From Bacteroidaceae bacterium (GTDB lineage Bacteria; Bacteroidota; Bacteroidia; Bacteroidales; Bacteroidaceae): a stretch of DNA of 64,000 bases. Location of the stretch: the NCBI GenBank assembly GCA_017470425.1, contig JAFUYT010000021.1, positions 1 through 64,000 of the forward strand. Reading direction: 5' to 3'. The notes beneath the pieces were generated by a model. It saw only the letters and a program-made list of their open reading frames with translations. It was not told where the DNA came from and searched no databases. This document shows, piece after piece, positions 44,405-54,613 of the stretch (position 1 is the stretch's first letter; every line of letters begins with the position of its first letter). Made by a program: the position numbers and the translations under genes.

Positions 44405-46162
44405 ATGAAAAAGAATCGGTTTGAAGGGCTGCGGAGTACGCTGAGCGCGCTCCTGCTGCTCGCTGGCGCCACGGGCGCACAGGCACAAGACACGGGCTAC
44501 AGCCCGATGGAAGACGTGAACAAAGTCGTGGATCTCACGCTGGACAGCTTGGAGAAGGTGAAGACGGCGCGCCCCGTGGCGGGCAGCAGCCGTGTAGGCG
44601 ACCATCCCGTCCTGTTCCTGGTCGGCAACAGCACCATGCGCACCGGCACCAAGGGCAACGGCGACAACGGCCAGTGGGGCTGGGGCTTCTTTGCCCATCA
44701 CTACTTCGACGCCAACCGCATCACCGTAGAGAACCAGGCGCTGGGCGGCACCAGCTCGCGCACGTTCTACCGCCAGCTGTGGCCCGACGTGAAGGCTGGC
44801 ATCCGCCCCGGCGACTATGTCATCATCGAGCTCGGGCACAACGACAACGGCCCCTTCGACAGCGGTCGCTGCCGCGCCACCATCCGCGGAATCTCATCGA
44901 CGGACTCCCTCGTGGTGACGCTGAAGGAAGGTCCTCACAAAGGCGAGACGGAGACCGTCTATAGCTACGGCGAGTACCTGCGCCGCTTCGTGCGAGAGAC
45001 ACGGGCACTGGGCGCTCATCCCATTCTGATGAGCCTCACGCCGCGGAAGAAGGAGCAGCCCACCCCCAGCCCCTCCCAAGGGAGGGGAGAACAAACAAGC
45101 GGCAGGCAAGCTGGTAAGAACTCCTCTCCCCAGAGAGGGGCAGGGGGTGGGCTTTCCTGGCAACCTGTCCGCGTAGCCGACAACTTCGGCGGCTGGGCAC
45201 GGCAGGTGGCCGAGGAGCTGAACGTTCCCTTCATTGACCTGAACGAGCTCTCAGCCAGCAAGTACGATCAGATGTCCTCGTGGAAGCTGAACTACCACTT
45301 CTATCTCGACAACATTCACACCAGCAAGTTCGGTGCCGAGCTCAACGCCCGCAGCGCCGCAGAGGGGCTGGCCGCCTGCCAGCACAGCGAGCTGAAGCCG
45401 CTGCAGGCGATGATGGTCAACCTCGCACTGCCCACGACAGGCGTGAAGCGCGAGAAGGGGAAACCTGTCGTGTTCATCACCGGCGACTCCACCGTGAAGA
45501 ACACCGACCGCGACTCCACCGGCATGTGGGGCTGGGGCTCTCAGGCGGCCCGCATCTTCGATGCCGACAAGATCACATGGATCAACTGCGCACAGGCGGG
45601 TCGCAGCCTCCGCACCTACCTGCGCGAGGGACGCTGGGAGAAGGTATATAACGACCTGCAGGCAGGCGACTACGTGCTCATCCAGTTCGGGCACAACGAC
45701 ATCGGCGAGCTGCATCGCGGCAAGCACCGCGGCGACATTCCCGGCGTGGCGGACACGAGCTGCGTCAGCCGCGTGGTGCTCAAGGACGAGGCCTACAACG
45801 AAGTGGTATATAGCTTCGGATGGTACCTGCGGAAGATGATCGACGACTGCCGTCAGAAAGGCGCCACACCCATCATCGTCAGCCTGACACCCCGCAACGA
45901 ATGGCAGGACGGAAGGATTGAGCGTCGCAACGACACCTACGGGCAGTGGTACCGCGCCGTGGCCGAGGAGACAGGGTGCGACTTCGTGGATCTCCACAAC
46001 ATCACCGCCGACGCCCTCGACGGCATCGGACAGGATGCCACCCGCGCCTACTACAACAACGACCACACCCACACCTCGCTCTACGGTGCCCAGCTCAACG
46101 CCATCGGCATCGCCATCGGTCTGCGCCGCATCGGCAGCCCGCTGGCGAAGTACCTGAAATGA
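44405..46162 (+). CDS. Tandem SGNH (rhamnogalacturonan acetylesterase-like) hydrolase
   Basis: A 585-residue secreted protein with a signal peptide (LSALLLLAGATGAQAQD) and two SGNH domains of the rhamnogalacturonan acetylesterase type (CE12-like). Domain 1 has VLFLVGNSTMRTG, VIIELGHNDNGPFDSG and LDNIHTSKFGAELNA. Domain 2 has VVFITGDSTVKNTD, VLIQFGHNDIGELHRGKHRG and YNNDHTHTSLYGAQLNA. Domain 1 carries GNS instead of GDS but retains serine and the DxxH pair. Residues about 218-251 of domain 1 are an in-frame repeat insert (QPTPSPSQGRGE to RGAGGGLSW). It probably deacetylates pectin-type polysaccharides outside the cytoplasm. Confidence 0.88.
   Translation: MKKNRFEGLRSTLSALLLLAGATGAQAQDTGYSPMEDVNKVVDLTLDSLEKVKTARPVAGSSRVGDHPVLFLVGNSTMRTGTKGNGDNGQWGWGFFAHHYFDANRITVENQALGGTSSRTFYRQLWPDVKAGIRPGDYVIIELGHNDNGPFDSGRCRATIRGISSTDSLVVTLKEGPHKGETETVYSYGEYLRRFVRETRALGAHPILMSLTPRKKEQPTPSPSQGRGEQTSGRQAGKNSSPQRGAGGGLSWQPVRVADNFGGWARQVAEELNVPFIDLNELSASKYDQMSSWKLNYHFYLDNIHTSKFGAELNARSAAEGLAACQHSELKPLQAMMVNLALPTTGVKREKGKPVVFITGDSTVKNTDRDSTGMWGWGSQAARIFDADKITWINCAQAGRSLRTYLREGRWEKVYNDLQAGDYVLIQFGHNDIGELHRGKHRGDIPGVADTSCVSRVVLKDEAYNEVVYSFGWYLRKMIDDCRQKGATPIIVSLTPRNEWQDGRIERRNDTYGQWYRAVAEETGCDFVDLHNITADALDGIGQDATRAYYNNDHTHTSLYGAQLNAIGIAIGLRRIGSPLAKYLK
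45057..45155. repeat. Family 1 element inside the SGNH esterase gene
   Basis: Outer arms AGCCCACCCCCAGCCCC and GGCAGGGGGTGGGCTT, inner arms CCCTCCCAAGGGAGGGGA and TCCTCTCCCCAGAGAGGGG, and a core of about 33 bp. The outer arms match those of the complete lpd element (AAGCCCACCCCC and GGGGTGGGCTT). Confidence 0.85.
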
Positions 46163-46247
46163 GGCCTGGCGCGCATTTCTCGCGCGCGATGTACAATAAA
46201 AGTGCTTCGCGCGCGTTATTATTGTGGTAATTTTCGTGTAAGCGACT

Positions 46248-46853
46248 ATGATAGAATATATCCGCGGCTCCATTGCGGAGCTCTCCCCCACCCTGGCCGT
46301 ACTCGACGCGAATGGCGTCGGCTACGGCCTCAGCATCAGTCTGAACACCTACACCGCCATCCAGGGTTTGACGGGCGACGTGAAGTTATTTGTCTATGAG
46401 AGCATTCGCGAGGATGCCTACCAGCTCTGGGGCTTCGCCACAAAGGTGGAGCGGGAGCTGTTCCTGCTGCTGACGAGCGTCAGCGGCATCGGCGCCCAGA
46501 GCGCCCGCGTCATCCTCTCCTCGATGACACCGCGTGAGCTGTGCGACGCCATCAGTCGCGGCGACGAACGGCTGCTGAAGTCGGCCAAAGGTATCGGCGG
46601 CAAGACCGCCCAGCGCATCATCGTGGAGCTGAAGGACAAGATCGTGGCGCTCGGCATCGACGCTGCCGCCGGGGCACCCGCCGCACAACCCATCAGCGCC
46701 GCCAACAAGGAGCTCCAGGACGAGGCCGTGGCAGCCCTCACCATGCTCGGCTTCTCGCCGGCGCCCTCCCAGAAAGCCGTCCTCGCCATCCTGCGCGCCG
46801 AGCCGGATGCGACCGTGGAGCGGGTCATCAAGTTGGCATTGAAGATGCTGTAG
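46248..46853 (+). CDS. ruvA: Holliday junction branch migration protein RuvA
   Basis: A 201-residue RuvA that binds four-way DNA junctions and loads RuvB. It shows [20 protein letters not shown], the HhH motifs [20 protein letters not shown] and [20 protein letters not shown], and the C-terminal domain III ([20 protein letters not shown]), which contacts RuvB. Length is normal. A GC-rich run of CGCGCG units lies in the 85-bp gap upstream. Confidence 0.96.
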   Translation: MIEYIRGSIAELSPTLAVLDANGVGYGLSISLNTYTAIQGLTGDVKLFVYESIREDAYQLWGFATKVERELFLLLTSVSGIGAQSARVILSSMTPRELCDAISRGDERLLKSAKGIGGKTAQRIIVELKDKIVALGIDAAAGAPAAQPISAANKELQDEAVAALTMLGFSPAPSQKAVLAILRAEPDATVERVIKLALKML

Positions 46854-46854
46854 G

Positions 46855-47009
46855 CAATTGAGAATTGGAAATTGAGGATTGAAAATTGAAAATTAGTCAA
46901 CACATATTCCATCACCTGCTTCCCCTTATATGTTGGGCAGCAGTTATTGGGGGACTGGGCGAACTGCGCGCAGCCAATTTTCAATTTTCAACTTTCAATC
47001 TTCAATCCG
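46855..47009. repeat. Family 2 AT-arm element at the start of sprA
   Basis: Left arm units AATTGAGAATTGGAAATTGA and GAAAATTGAAAATT, right arm AATTTTCAATTTTCAACTTT, and a core that ends GCGCGCAGCCAATT, the reverse complement of the AATTGGCTGCGC start of other family 2 cores. It covers the end of the ruvA-sprA gap and the first about 40 codons of sprA. Confidence 0.85.
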
Positions 47010-50000
47010 CTCCTCCTGACTCTCTCCGCGTCCGCCCCCAGCACACCACCCCCGAGACCTACGAGGATCTGGACACGATGGCCGTCAGCCTCCGCCGCCC
47101 CGACAACCTGAAGCAGGAGGCTGAGCTGGATTCCGTGACGGGCAACTACCGCGTAGGCATGAAGCTCGGCACGGGCGGCTACCTGAACACGCCCATCCTG
47201 ATGACACCCGACGAGTACCAGCAGTGGACGCTGCGGCAGTCGATGGGCGCCTATTATCGCCAGAAGAACCGCGAAGCCTTTGAGACCAGCGGCAAGAGCA
47301 AGTTCGACTTCACCGACATGCACTTCAACCTGGGTCCCGCAGAGAAGATCTTCGGCCCCGGCGGCATCAGCATCAAGACACAGGGCTCCGCCGAGATCAA
47401 GGTGGGCGGCAACCTGAAGAAGCAGGACAACCCGTCGCTCGCCGCCAACCGCCGCAAGCAGTTCGGCTTCGACTTCGACGAGAAGATCAACCTCTCTGTG
47501 ACCGGCAAGGTAGGCGACAAGGTGAACATGAACATCAACTACAACACCGACGCCACCTTCAACGTGGATGCCCAGCAGATGAAGCTGAAGTACGACGGCA
47601 AGGAGGATGAGATCGTGAAGCTGGTGGAGGCCGGCAACGTGTCGATGCCCTCCAACTCCACCCTCATCAGCGGCGTCAGCAGCCTCTTCGGCCTGCGCAC
47701 CGACCTGCAGTTCGGCAAGCTGAAGATGCAGGCGGTGGTGTCGCAGAAGAACTCCGCCTCGAAGACCGCCTCCTCGAAGGGCGGTGCACAGACGCAGAAC
47801 TACGAGATCTCCGCCGTCGATTACGAAGAGAACCGCCACTACTGGCTCTCCCATTTTTTCCGCGACAACTACGACCGCTGGATGAAGACGCTGCCCACCA
47901 TTGCCAGCGGCGTCACCATCAAGCGCATTGAGGTGTGGGTGACCAACAAGCGTGCCGCCTCCACACAGAACAACCGCAACCTCATCGCCTTCACCGACCT
48001 GGGCGAGACGACGCACATCTCGAACCGCATCTGGCAGAGCACCGGCAGCAGCGTGACGCCCCAGAACCGGTCCAACACGCTCTACGACTACATCGTCACG
48101 AACTACCCCGAGGCACGCGACATCAGCCAGGCGACAACCGTCCTCGACGGCATCGCGGACTTCGCGGGCGGCAGCGACTACGAGAAGCTGCAGTCGGCGC
48201 GCCTGCTCTCCTCCAGCGAATATACCCTCAACAGCGCCCTCGGCTACATCTCACTGACGGCACAGCTGGAACCCGACGAGGTGCTGGCGGTAGCCTACGA
48301 ATACACCTACGGCGGCCAGACCTTCCAGGTGGGTGAGTTCTCCGCCGACCTCACGGACAACACGCAGAGCCTCTACGTAAAAGCCATCAAGAGCACCACC
48401 GCCTCGCCCCGCATGGGCAACTGGCCGCTGATGATGAAGAATATCTACTCGCTCGGTGCCACTTCCACGCAGCGCGAGAAGTTCCGCCTCGACGTGAAGT
48501 ACCAGAGCGACTCCACCGGCGTCTATCTCACCTACCTTCCCGAGGCCAGCCTGAAATCCACGCCGCTGCTGCGCGCCATGAACCTGGACCGTCTCGACAA
48601 CAACAACCGCTCCAACGCCGACGGCCAGTTTGACTACGTCGAGGGCTACACCATCCGCAACGGCCGCATCATCTTCCCCGTAGCAGAGCCCTTCGGCGAC
48701 CACCTGCGCGCCTGGATCGGCAACGACGCCATCGCCGACAAATACTGCTTCGACGCCCTCTACGACAGCACCAAGACCATCGCCAAGCAGATTGCCGAAC
48801 AGAACAAGTTCCTGCTCGCCGGACGCTACAAAGGCACCAACGGCGCTGAGATCGACCTCGGTGCCACGAACATCGCACAAGGGTCGGTGAAGGTGACGGC
48901 GGGCGGCGTGGAGCTGACCGAGAACGTCGATTACCGCGTCGATTACTCGATGGGTACCGTCTATATCCTCAACCAGAGCCTCATCGATGCCGGCACGAAG
49001 ATCAGCGCCAGCGTGGAGTCCAACGAGGTCTATGGGATGCAGCGCAAGACGTTCCTGGGCGTGAACTGGGACTACGAGTTCTCCAAGAACTTCGTCATCG
49101 GCGGTACGCTGCAGTTCCTCAACGAGCAGCCCATGACCACCAAGGTGAACATGGGCACCGAGCCGCTGAAGAACACCCTCTGGGGTCTCCACATGGACTG
49201 GAAGAAGGAGAGCCAGTGGCTGACGAATATGCTCAATGCCATCCCCTTCCTGCACTTCACGGCACCCTCGCAGATCGCCTTCAGCGCCGACTTCGCGCAG
49301 CTCATCGCCGGGCAGAACCACAAGGTGCAGGGCGGCGCCTCGTACATGGACGACTTCGAGAACACCAAGAACCGCATGAGCATCTCCGCGCCGACGTCGT
49401 GGATGATGTCCAGCGTGCCCTACTCCTTCGACGCGGCACGCCTCACCAACGATGTCCGCAGTGGCTACCAGCGTGCCCTCCTCGCATGGTACTACATCGA
49501 CCCCATCTTCACGCGCCGCAGCAGCTCCCTCACACCTTCCCACATCAAGAGCGACCTCACGCAGCTCTCCAACCACTTCGTGCGCGAGGTCTATGAGCGC
49601 GAGCTCTACCCCAACAAGTCACAGACGAGCTACTCCGAGGCCGCCTCGCTGAACGTGCTGAACCTGGCCTACTACCCCACCGAGCGCGGTGCCTACAACC
49701 TCAGCACCGACGTCGATGAGCGCGGCCGTCTGCTCAACCCCGCCCAGAACTGGGGCGGCATGATGCGCAAGATGGACAACCCCGACTTCGAGGCGCAGAA
49801 CATCGAGTACATGGAGTTCTGGATGATGGACCCCTTCGCCTACACGGGCAGCGACGAGAGCTACGGCGGCGAGCTCTACATCAATCTGGGCGAGGTCTCG
49901 GAGGATGTCCTCAAGGACGGCAAGAAGTTCTACGAGAGCGGCCTGCCCCTCGACGACAACCCCGCCTACTACACCGAGACGGCGTGGGGCCGCGTGCCCG

Positions 50001-53000
50001 TGGGCACCAGCGTCACCTACGCCTTCAACAACGAGAGCGGCGCCCGCACGAAGCAGGACGTGGGACTCAACGGTCTCAACTCCGAGCAGGAACGCACCTT
50101 CGGAGCCTACGCGCAGTACCTGGCCGACATCCAGGGCAAGGTCTCGCCCGAGGTCTTCGACAGCATTTTTGCCGACCCCGCCGGCGATGACTACCACTAC
50201 TACCGCGGCACCGACTTTGACCAGCAGCAGCGCAGCATCCTCGACCGCTACAAGCGCATCAACATGCCGGAGGGCAACTCCCCCGACACCGACAACTCCC
50301 CCGAGAGCTACGAGACGGCCTACAAGACCACGCCCGACGTGGAGGACATCAACCAGGACTACACCCTCAACGAGTACGAGAAATACTTCCAGTACCACAT
50401 CAGCATCCACCCGGGCGACACCCTCGTGGGCACCAACTACATCTCCGACGTGCGCCACGCCAGCGTGAAGCTCCGCAACGGCGACACGCAGATGGTCAAG
50501 TGGTACCAGTTCCGCGTGCCCCTGGAGGAGTTCGAGCGCGCCGTGAACGGCATCACCGACTTCACCAGCATCCGCTTCATCCGCATGTACCTGACCGGCT
50601 TCGAGAAGCCCATCGTGCTCCGCTTCGCCACCCTCGACCTGGTGCAGGCCGACTGGCGCAGCTACGAGCAGAGCCTCTACGCGGGACAGAACGCGGCCGC
50701 CGGAGCCACCATGGAAGTCAGCGCCGTCAACATCGAGGAGAACAACGACAAGGAGCCCGTCAACTACGTCCTGCCCCCGGGCGTCAGCCGCGTCACCGAC
50801 CCCTCGCAGACGCAGCTCGTAGAGAGCAACGAGCAGGCCCTCTCGCTCATCGCCAAGAACCTGGCGCCCGGCGATGCCAAGGCGGTCTTCAAGAACAGCA
50901 ACTACGACATGCGCCAGTACAAGCACCTCCAGATGTTCGTCCACGCCAACGCGCTGGCCAACGACATCACGGGCTTGCAGGACGGCGAGGCGTCCATCTT
51001 CCTGCGCCTCGGCTCCGACTACAGGAGCAACTTCTACGAGTACGAGATCCCCCTCCACCTCACACCCGCCGGCCACTACGACACCTACAGCGCCGAAGGC
51101 TGCCGCGCGGTATGGCCCGAGGAGAATATGCTCGACGTCGATCTCTCGAAGCTCACCGCCGTCAAGAAGAACCGCAACCACGAGAAGAGCCTCGGCAACG
51201 CCAGCTTCAACCGCGAGTACAGCGAGTTCGACAGCGACCGCCCCAGCAACCGCATCACCGTCATGGGTAACCCGACGCTCGGCGAGGTGAAGACCATCAT
51301 GATCGGTGTCCGCAACAACGGACGCACCACGAAGAGCGTCGAGGTGTGGGCCAACGAGCTGCGCCTCCAGGAGTTCTCCAACGAAGGCGGCTGGGCAGCA
51401 CAGGCGGCGCTGAACATCCAGCTCTCCGACCTCGGCTCGGTCAACGTGACGGGGCACATCGAGAAAGCAGGCTTCGGCGGCATCGAGCAGACGGTAGCGG
51501 AGCGCTCCAACGAGGACACCTACGAGTACAACATCACCACGCAGATGGAGCTCGGCAAGCTGCTGCCGCCGAAGGCAAAGGTCTCCGTGCCCTTCTACTA
51601 CAGCTACGCCAACGAGCACGTCAAGCCCAAGTACAACCCGCTCGACACCGACATGCTCCTCAGCGATGCCCTCGACGCCGCCGCCAGCAAGCAGGAGAAG
51701 GACAGCATCAGCAGCCTCACCACACGCCGCCAGACCACCAAGAACCTCTCCTTCACCGGCGTCAAGGTCAACATCCAGTCGCGCAAGCACCCCATGCCCT
51801 ACGACCCCGCCAACTTCACCTTCAACTACAGCTACCAGCACACCTACAACACCGGCGAGACCACCGTCTATGAGCACGACAAGACGTGGAAGGGAGGCCT
51901 CAACTACAGCTGGACACCCAACTGGAAGGCATGGGAACCCTTCAAGAAGATGAAGTCCAAGAGCAAGTGGCTGCAGCTCATCAAGGACCAGAACTTCAAC
52001 TTCGCCCCGCAGAGCCTCACCTTCAACACCGACATCGTGCGCAGCTACTACGAGATCCAGGAGCGCGACATGGACAACCTCGAAGCGCCCACGGCCATCC
52101 CCGTGCGCTGGACGCCCCAGTTCCTCTGGAACCGCGAGTTCAGCCTGCGATGGGACCTGACGAAGTCGCTGCACTTCACCTTCCAGAGCGGCACCCACGC
52201 GGAGATCGAGGAGCCCTACACGCCCGTCAACAAGGACCTCTACCCCGACCGCTACACGGCGTGGAAGGACAGCGTGATGCACAGCATCCGCAACTTCGGC
52301 ACACCGCTCGACTACAACCAGAGCGTGCAGGCCTCCTACAAGGTGCCCTTCGAGAAGATCCCCGCCACGGACTGGATCAGCGTCGATGGCACCTATCAGG
52401 GCACCTACGGCTGGCAGCGCGGCGCCGAGCTCGAGGACGGCAGCACGCTCGGCAACAGCGTGCGCAACCAGCGCACCGTCAACCTCAACGGCAAGCTCAA
52501 CCTCGAGACGCTCTACAACCACTCCACCTTCCTGAAGGAGGCCAACAAGCGCTTCTCCACCTCGACCATCAAGAGCGAAGGCAAGAAGAAGGACCAGGCC
52601 AAGAAGAAGGAGAAGGAAGCCAAGCAGAAGGAGGAGGCAGCAGCCGCCAAGGCACGTGCCGACGCCGAGAAGAAGGCGGCCGCGGGCGACAGCACAGCCC
52701 TCAAGGCTCTCCTCGACCCCACCAAGGCCAAGCCGCAGACCAACGCGCGCGGCATCAGCCAGCAGAAGGACAAGCAGTTCAAGGGCTTCGCCGGAGAAGT
52801 CACCCTCGTGCCCGACAGCGCCGTCGAGGTCAAGCACAACCAGAAGAGCAAGCGCATCATCGTCACCGCCAAGGACGAGCACGGCAAGAGCGTGCCCATC
52901 CGCTACAAGCGCATCGACGAGAACACCATCCGCATCAACGGCCTCCAGGACACCACCAAGCTGCGCGTCAACGTCGTTGCCAAACCCAAGCTCGAGGACG

Positions 53001-54541
53001 AGAAATGGTACCAGTGGACGCAGGCGGGTGCCCGCTTCCTGATGATGTTGCGCAACGTCAGCGTCAGCTACCGCAACACCTACGCCATGGGCCTGCCCAG
53101 CTTCATGCCCTACGTAGGCAACATGCTCGGCCAGAAGAAGAACAACGGGCTGATGGCACCGGGTCTGGACTTCGCCTTCGGCTTCGTCGGCGACGGCTAC
53201 ATCGACCGTGCCCAGGAGCGCGGCTGGCTCCTCAACAGCGACAGCGTGGCATCCCCCGCCACCACCAACAAGACCGAGGACATCCAGATCAAGGCCACCC
53301 TGGAACCCCTCCCCGACCTGAAGATCGACCTCAGCGCCAGCCGCACCATGAACCGCACGAAGAGCGTGCAGTTCATGTACGCCGGCAGCCCCACCACCCA
53401 GACCGGCTCCTTCAACATGACCACCATCAGCATCGCCACCGCCTTCAAGAGCGCCGGCAATGCCGACAACGGCTACGACAGCGAGCCCTTCCGCCGTTTC
53501 ATCGACTACCTCGACGTGATCCAGCGCCGCGTGGAGAACCGCTACCAGGGTACGCGCTACCCCGAGGGCGTAGGCTACACCGGCACCTTCAATCCCGAGA
53601 ACGGAACCGTCAACAAGTACGGTGCCGACGTGATGGTGCCCGCCTTCCTGGCCGCCTACACCGGCGGACGTGCTGCCACGACGCCCCTCGACATCTTCCC
53701 CGCCATCACCCGCATCCTCCCCAACTGGAACCTCAGCTACAAGGGCCTCTCGAACCTCCCCTGGGTGCGCGACCACCTGAAGAGCGTCACCCTCACCCAC
53801 GGCTACAAGAGCGTCTATGCCATCGGCTCCTTCAACAGCTACTCCTCATGGATCGAGTACATGAGCAACAGCGACATGGGCTATGTCGAGAACACGACGA
53901 CCGGCACCTACGTGCCCTCCTCCGCCTACGACATCTCCACCGTGAGCATCAACGAAGCCTTCTCGCCCCTCATCGGCCTCAACGTGACGATGCAGAACAA
54001 CATGACGCTCAAGCTGGAGTACCGCAAGACGCGCGTCCTCACCCTCTCCATGACCGCCGCGCAGATCAACGAGGCCACCTCCGCCGACATCGTCTTCGGG
54101 TGGGGCTACAAGATCAACGACCTCAACCTGGGCAGCCTCTTCAAGAGCAAGAGCACCAGCCAGAAGGCATCCGCCCGCAACCGCAAGGGCAGCAAGAGCG
54201 CCAAGGGCACCGACGACGACAAAGCCTCCACCTCCAAGAACAGCAAATCCAGCAAGTCCAGCAGCAAGAGCAACTTCGCCCACTCCCTGAACCTGCGCTT
54301 CGACTTCTCCTACCGCGACCAGAACGCCCTCACTCGCAACATCCAGACGGGTCTCTCCGAGGCCACCTCCGGCAACCGCGCCGTCAAGGCCAGCTTCGCT
54401 GCCGACTACGCCATCAGCCGCTACGTCACCTTCTCCCTCTACTACGACCGCCAGCGCAACCAGCCCCTCCTCTCCTCCAACGCCTACCCCACCATCACCC
54501 AGGACTTCGGCTTCAACCTGAAGCTCACGCTAACGCGCTGA
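46886..54541 (+). CDS. sprA: SprA/Sov-family type IX secretion outer-membrane channel
   Basis: A 2551-residue protein of the size and type of SprA/Sov, the giant barrel that conducts type IX secretion. Typical parts are TTPETYEDLDTMAVSLRRPDNL, the long repetitive beta-strand body, FDFDEKINLSVTGKVGDKV, and a C terminus with AKGTDDDK-type linkers and strands ending FGFNLKLTLTR. The frame opens only at 46883 and has no ATG until about residue 65. The start is therefore most likely TTG 46886, inside a family 2 repeat that then encodes a plausible signal peptide (FHHLLPLICWAAVIGGLG, then ELRAAN). A Lys/Glu/Ala-rich segment (about residues 1900-1950) is low-complexity. Confidence 0.93.
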   Translation: MKISQHIFHHLLPLICWAAVIGGLGELRAANFQFSTFNLQSAPPDSLRVRPQHTTPETYEDLDTMAVSLRRPDNLKQEAELDSVTGNYRVGMKLGTGGYLNTPILMTPDEYQQWTLRQSMGAYYRQKNREAFETSGKSKFDFTDMHFNLGPAEKIFGPGGISIKTQGSAEIKVGGNLKKQDNPSLAANRRKQFGFDFDEKINLSVTGKVGDKVNMNINYNTDATFNVDAQQMKLKYDGKEDEIVKLVEAGNVSMPSNSTLISGVSSLFGLRTDLQFGKLKMQAVVSQKNSASKTASSKGGAQTQNYEISAVDYEENRHYWLSHFFRDNYDRWMKTLPTIASGVTIKRIEVWVTNKRAASTQNNRNLIAFTDLGETTHISNRIWQSTGSSVTPQNRSNTLYDYIVTNYPEARDISQATTVLDGIADFAGGSDYEKLQSARLLSSSEYTLNSALGYISLTAQLEPDEVLAVAYEYTYGGQTFQVGEFSADLTDNTQSLYVKAIKSTTASPRMGNWPLMMKNIYSLGATSTQREKFRLDVKYQSDSTGVYLTYLPEASLKSTPLLRAMNLDRLDNNNRSNADGQFDYVEGYTIRNGRIIFPVAEPFGDHLRAWIGNDAIADKYCFDALYDSTKTIAKQIAEQNKFLLAGRYKGTNGAEIDLGATNIAQGSVKVTAGGVELTENVDYRVDYSMGTVYILNQSLIDAGTKISASVESNEVYGMQRKTFLGVNWDYEFSKNFVIGGTLQFLNEQPMTTKVNMGTEPLKNTLWGLHMDWKKESQWLTNMLNAIPFLHFTAPSQIAFSADFAQLIAGQNHKVQGGASYMDDFENTKNRMSISAPTSWMMSSVPYSFDAARLTNDVRSGYQRALLAWYYIDPIFTRRSSSLTPSHIKSDLTQLSNHFVREVYERELYPNKSQTSYSEAASLNVLNLAYYPTERGAYNLSTDVDERGRLLNPAQNWGGMMRKMDNPDFEAQNIEYMEFWMMDPFAYTGSDESYGGELYINLGEVSEDVLKDGKKFYESGLPLDDNPAYYTETAWGRVPVGTSVTYAFNNESGARTKQDVGLNGLNSEQERTFGAYAQYLADIQGKVSPEVFDSIFADPAGDDYHYYRGTDFDQQQRSILDRYKRINMPEGNSPDTDNSPESYETAYKTTPDVEDINQDYTLNEYEKYFQYHISIHPGDTLVGTNYISDVRHASVKLRNGDTQMVKWYQFRVPLEEFERAVNGITDFTSIRFIRMYLTGFEKPIVLRFATLDLVQADWRSYEQSLYAGQNAAAGATMEVSAVNIEENNDKEPVNYVLPPGVSRVTDPSQTQLVESNEQALSLIAKNLAPGDAKAVFKNSNYDMRQYKHLQMFVHANALANDITGLQDGEASIFLRLGSDYRSNFYEYEIPLHLTPAGHYDTYSAEGCRAVWPEENMLDVDLSKLTAVKKNRNHEKSLGNASFNREYSEFDSDRPSNRITVMGNPTLGEVKTIMIGVRNNGRTTKSVEVWANELRLQEFSNEGGWAAQAALNIQLSDLGSVNVTGHIEKAGFGGIEQTVAERSNEDTYEYNITTQMELGKLLPPKAKVSVPFYYSYANEHVKPKYNPLDTDMLLSDALDAAASKQEKDSISSLTTRRQTTKNLSFTGVKVNIQSRKHPMPYDPANFTFNYSYQHTYNTGETTVYEHDKTWKGGLNYSWTPNWKAWEPFKKMKSKSKWLQLIKDQNFNFAPQSLTFNTDIVRSYYEIQERDMDNLEAPTAIPVRWTPQFLWNREFSLRWDLTKSLHFTFQSGTHAEIEEPYTPVNKDLYPDRYTAWKDSVMHSIRNFGTPLDYNQSVQASYKVPFEKIPATDWISVDGTYQGTYGWQRGAELEDGSTLGNSVRNQRTVNLNGKLNLETLYNHSTFLKEANKRFSTSTIKSEGKKKDQAKKKEKEAKQKEEAAAAKARADAEKKAAAGDSTALKALLDPTKAKPQTNARGISQQKDKQFKGFAGEVTLVPDSAVEVKHNQKSKRIIVTAKDEHGKSVPIRYKRIDENTIRINGLQDTTKLRVNVVAKPKLEDEKWYQWTQAGARFLMMLRNVSVSYRNTYAMGLPSFMPYVGNMLGQKKNNGLMAPGLDFAFGFVGDGYIDRAQERGWLLNSDSVASPATTNKTEDIQIKATLEPLPDLKIDLSASRTMNRTKSVQFMYAGSPTTQTGSFNMTTISIATAFKSAGNADNGYDSEPFRRFIDYLDVIQRRVENRYQGTRYPEGVGYTGTFNPENGTVNKYGADVMVPAFLAAYTGGRAATTPLDIFPAITRILPNWNLSYKGLSNLPWVRDHLKSVTLTHGYKSVYAIGSFNSYSSWIEYMSNSDMGYVENTTTGTYVPSSAYDISTVSINEAFSPLIGLNVTMQNNMTLKLEYRKTRVLTLSMTAAQINEATSADIVFGWGYKINDLNLGSLFKSKSTSQKASARNRKGSKSAKGTDDDKASTSKNSKSSKSSSKSNFAHSLNLRFDFSYRDQNALTRNIQTGLSEATSGNRAVKASFAADYAISRYVTFSLYYDRQRNQPLLSSNAYPTITQDFGFNLKLTLTR

Positions 54542-54547
54542 CCTACG

Positions 54548-54605
54548 CACGATGACAAGGAAAGCCCCGTTTCCGTGTGGAAGCGGGGCTTTCCTTGTCA
54601 TCGTG
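54548..54605. terminator. Strong bidirectional terminator after sprA
   Basis: A 22-bp perfect stem (54548-54569 with 54584-54605), extended by a six-pair inner stem and a GTGT loop. It lies between the convergent sprA and amidase genes. Confidence 0.9.
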
Positions 54606-54613
54606 ATGGTCGT

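Noticed and set aside
46165..46225. CGCGCG palindromes before ruvA as a fourth 22-bp array
   Set aside because: Centres are 13 and 27 bp apart, not 22, and the units are simple CG runs.
49619..53800. A 1393-codon open frame on the minus strand opposite sprA
   Set aside because: It mirrors the GC-rich codon bias of sprA, has low-complexity Val/Gly/Ala/Asp/His sequence and no recognisable domain. Similar antisense frames lie opposite susC (1339-3153), lpd and the 28-32 kb gene.
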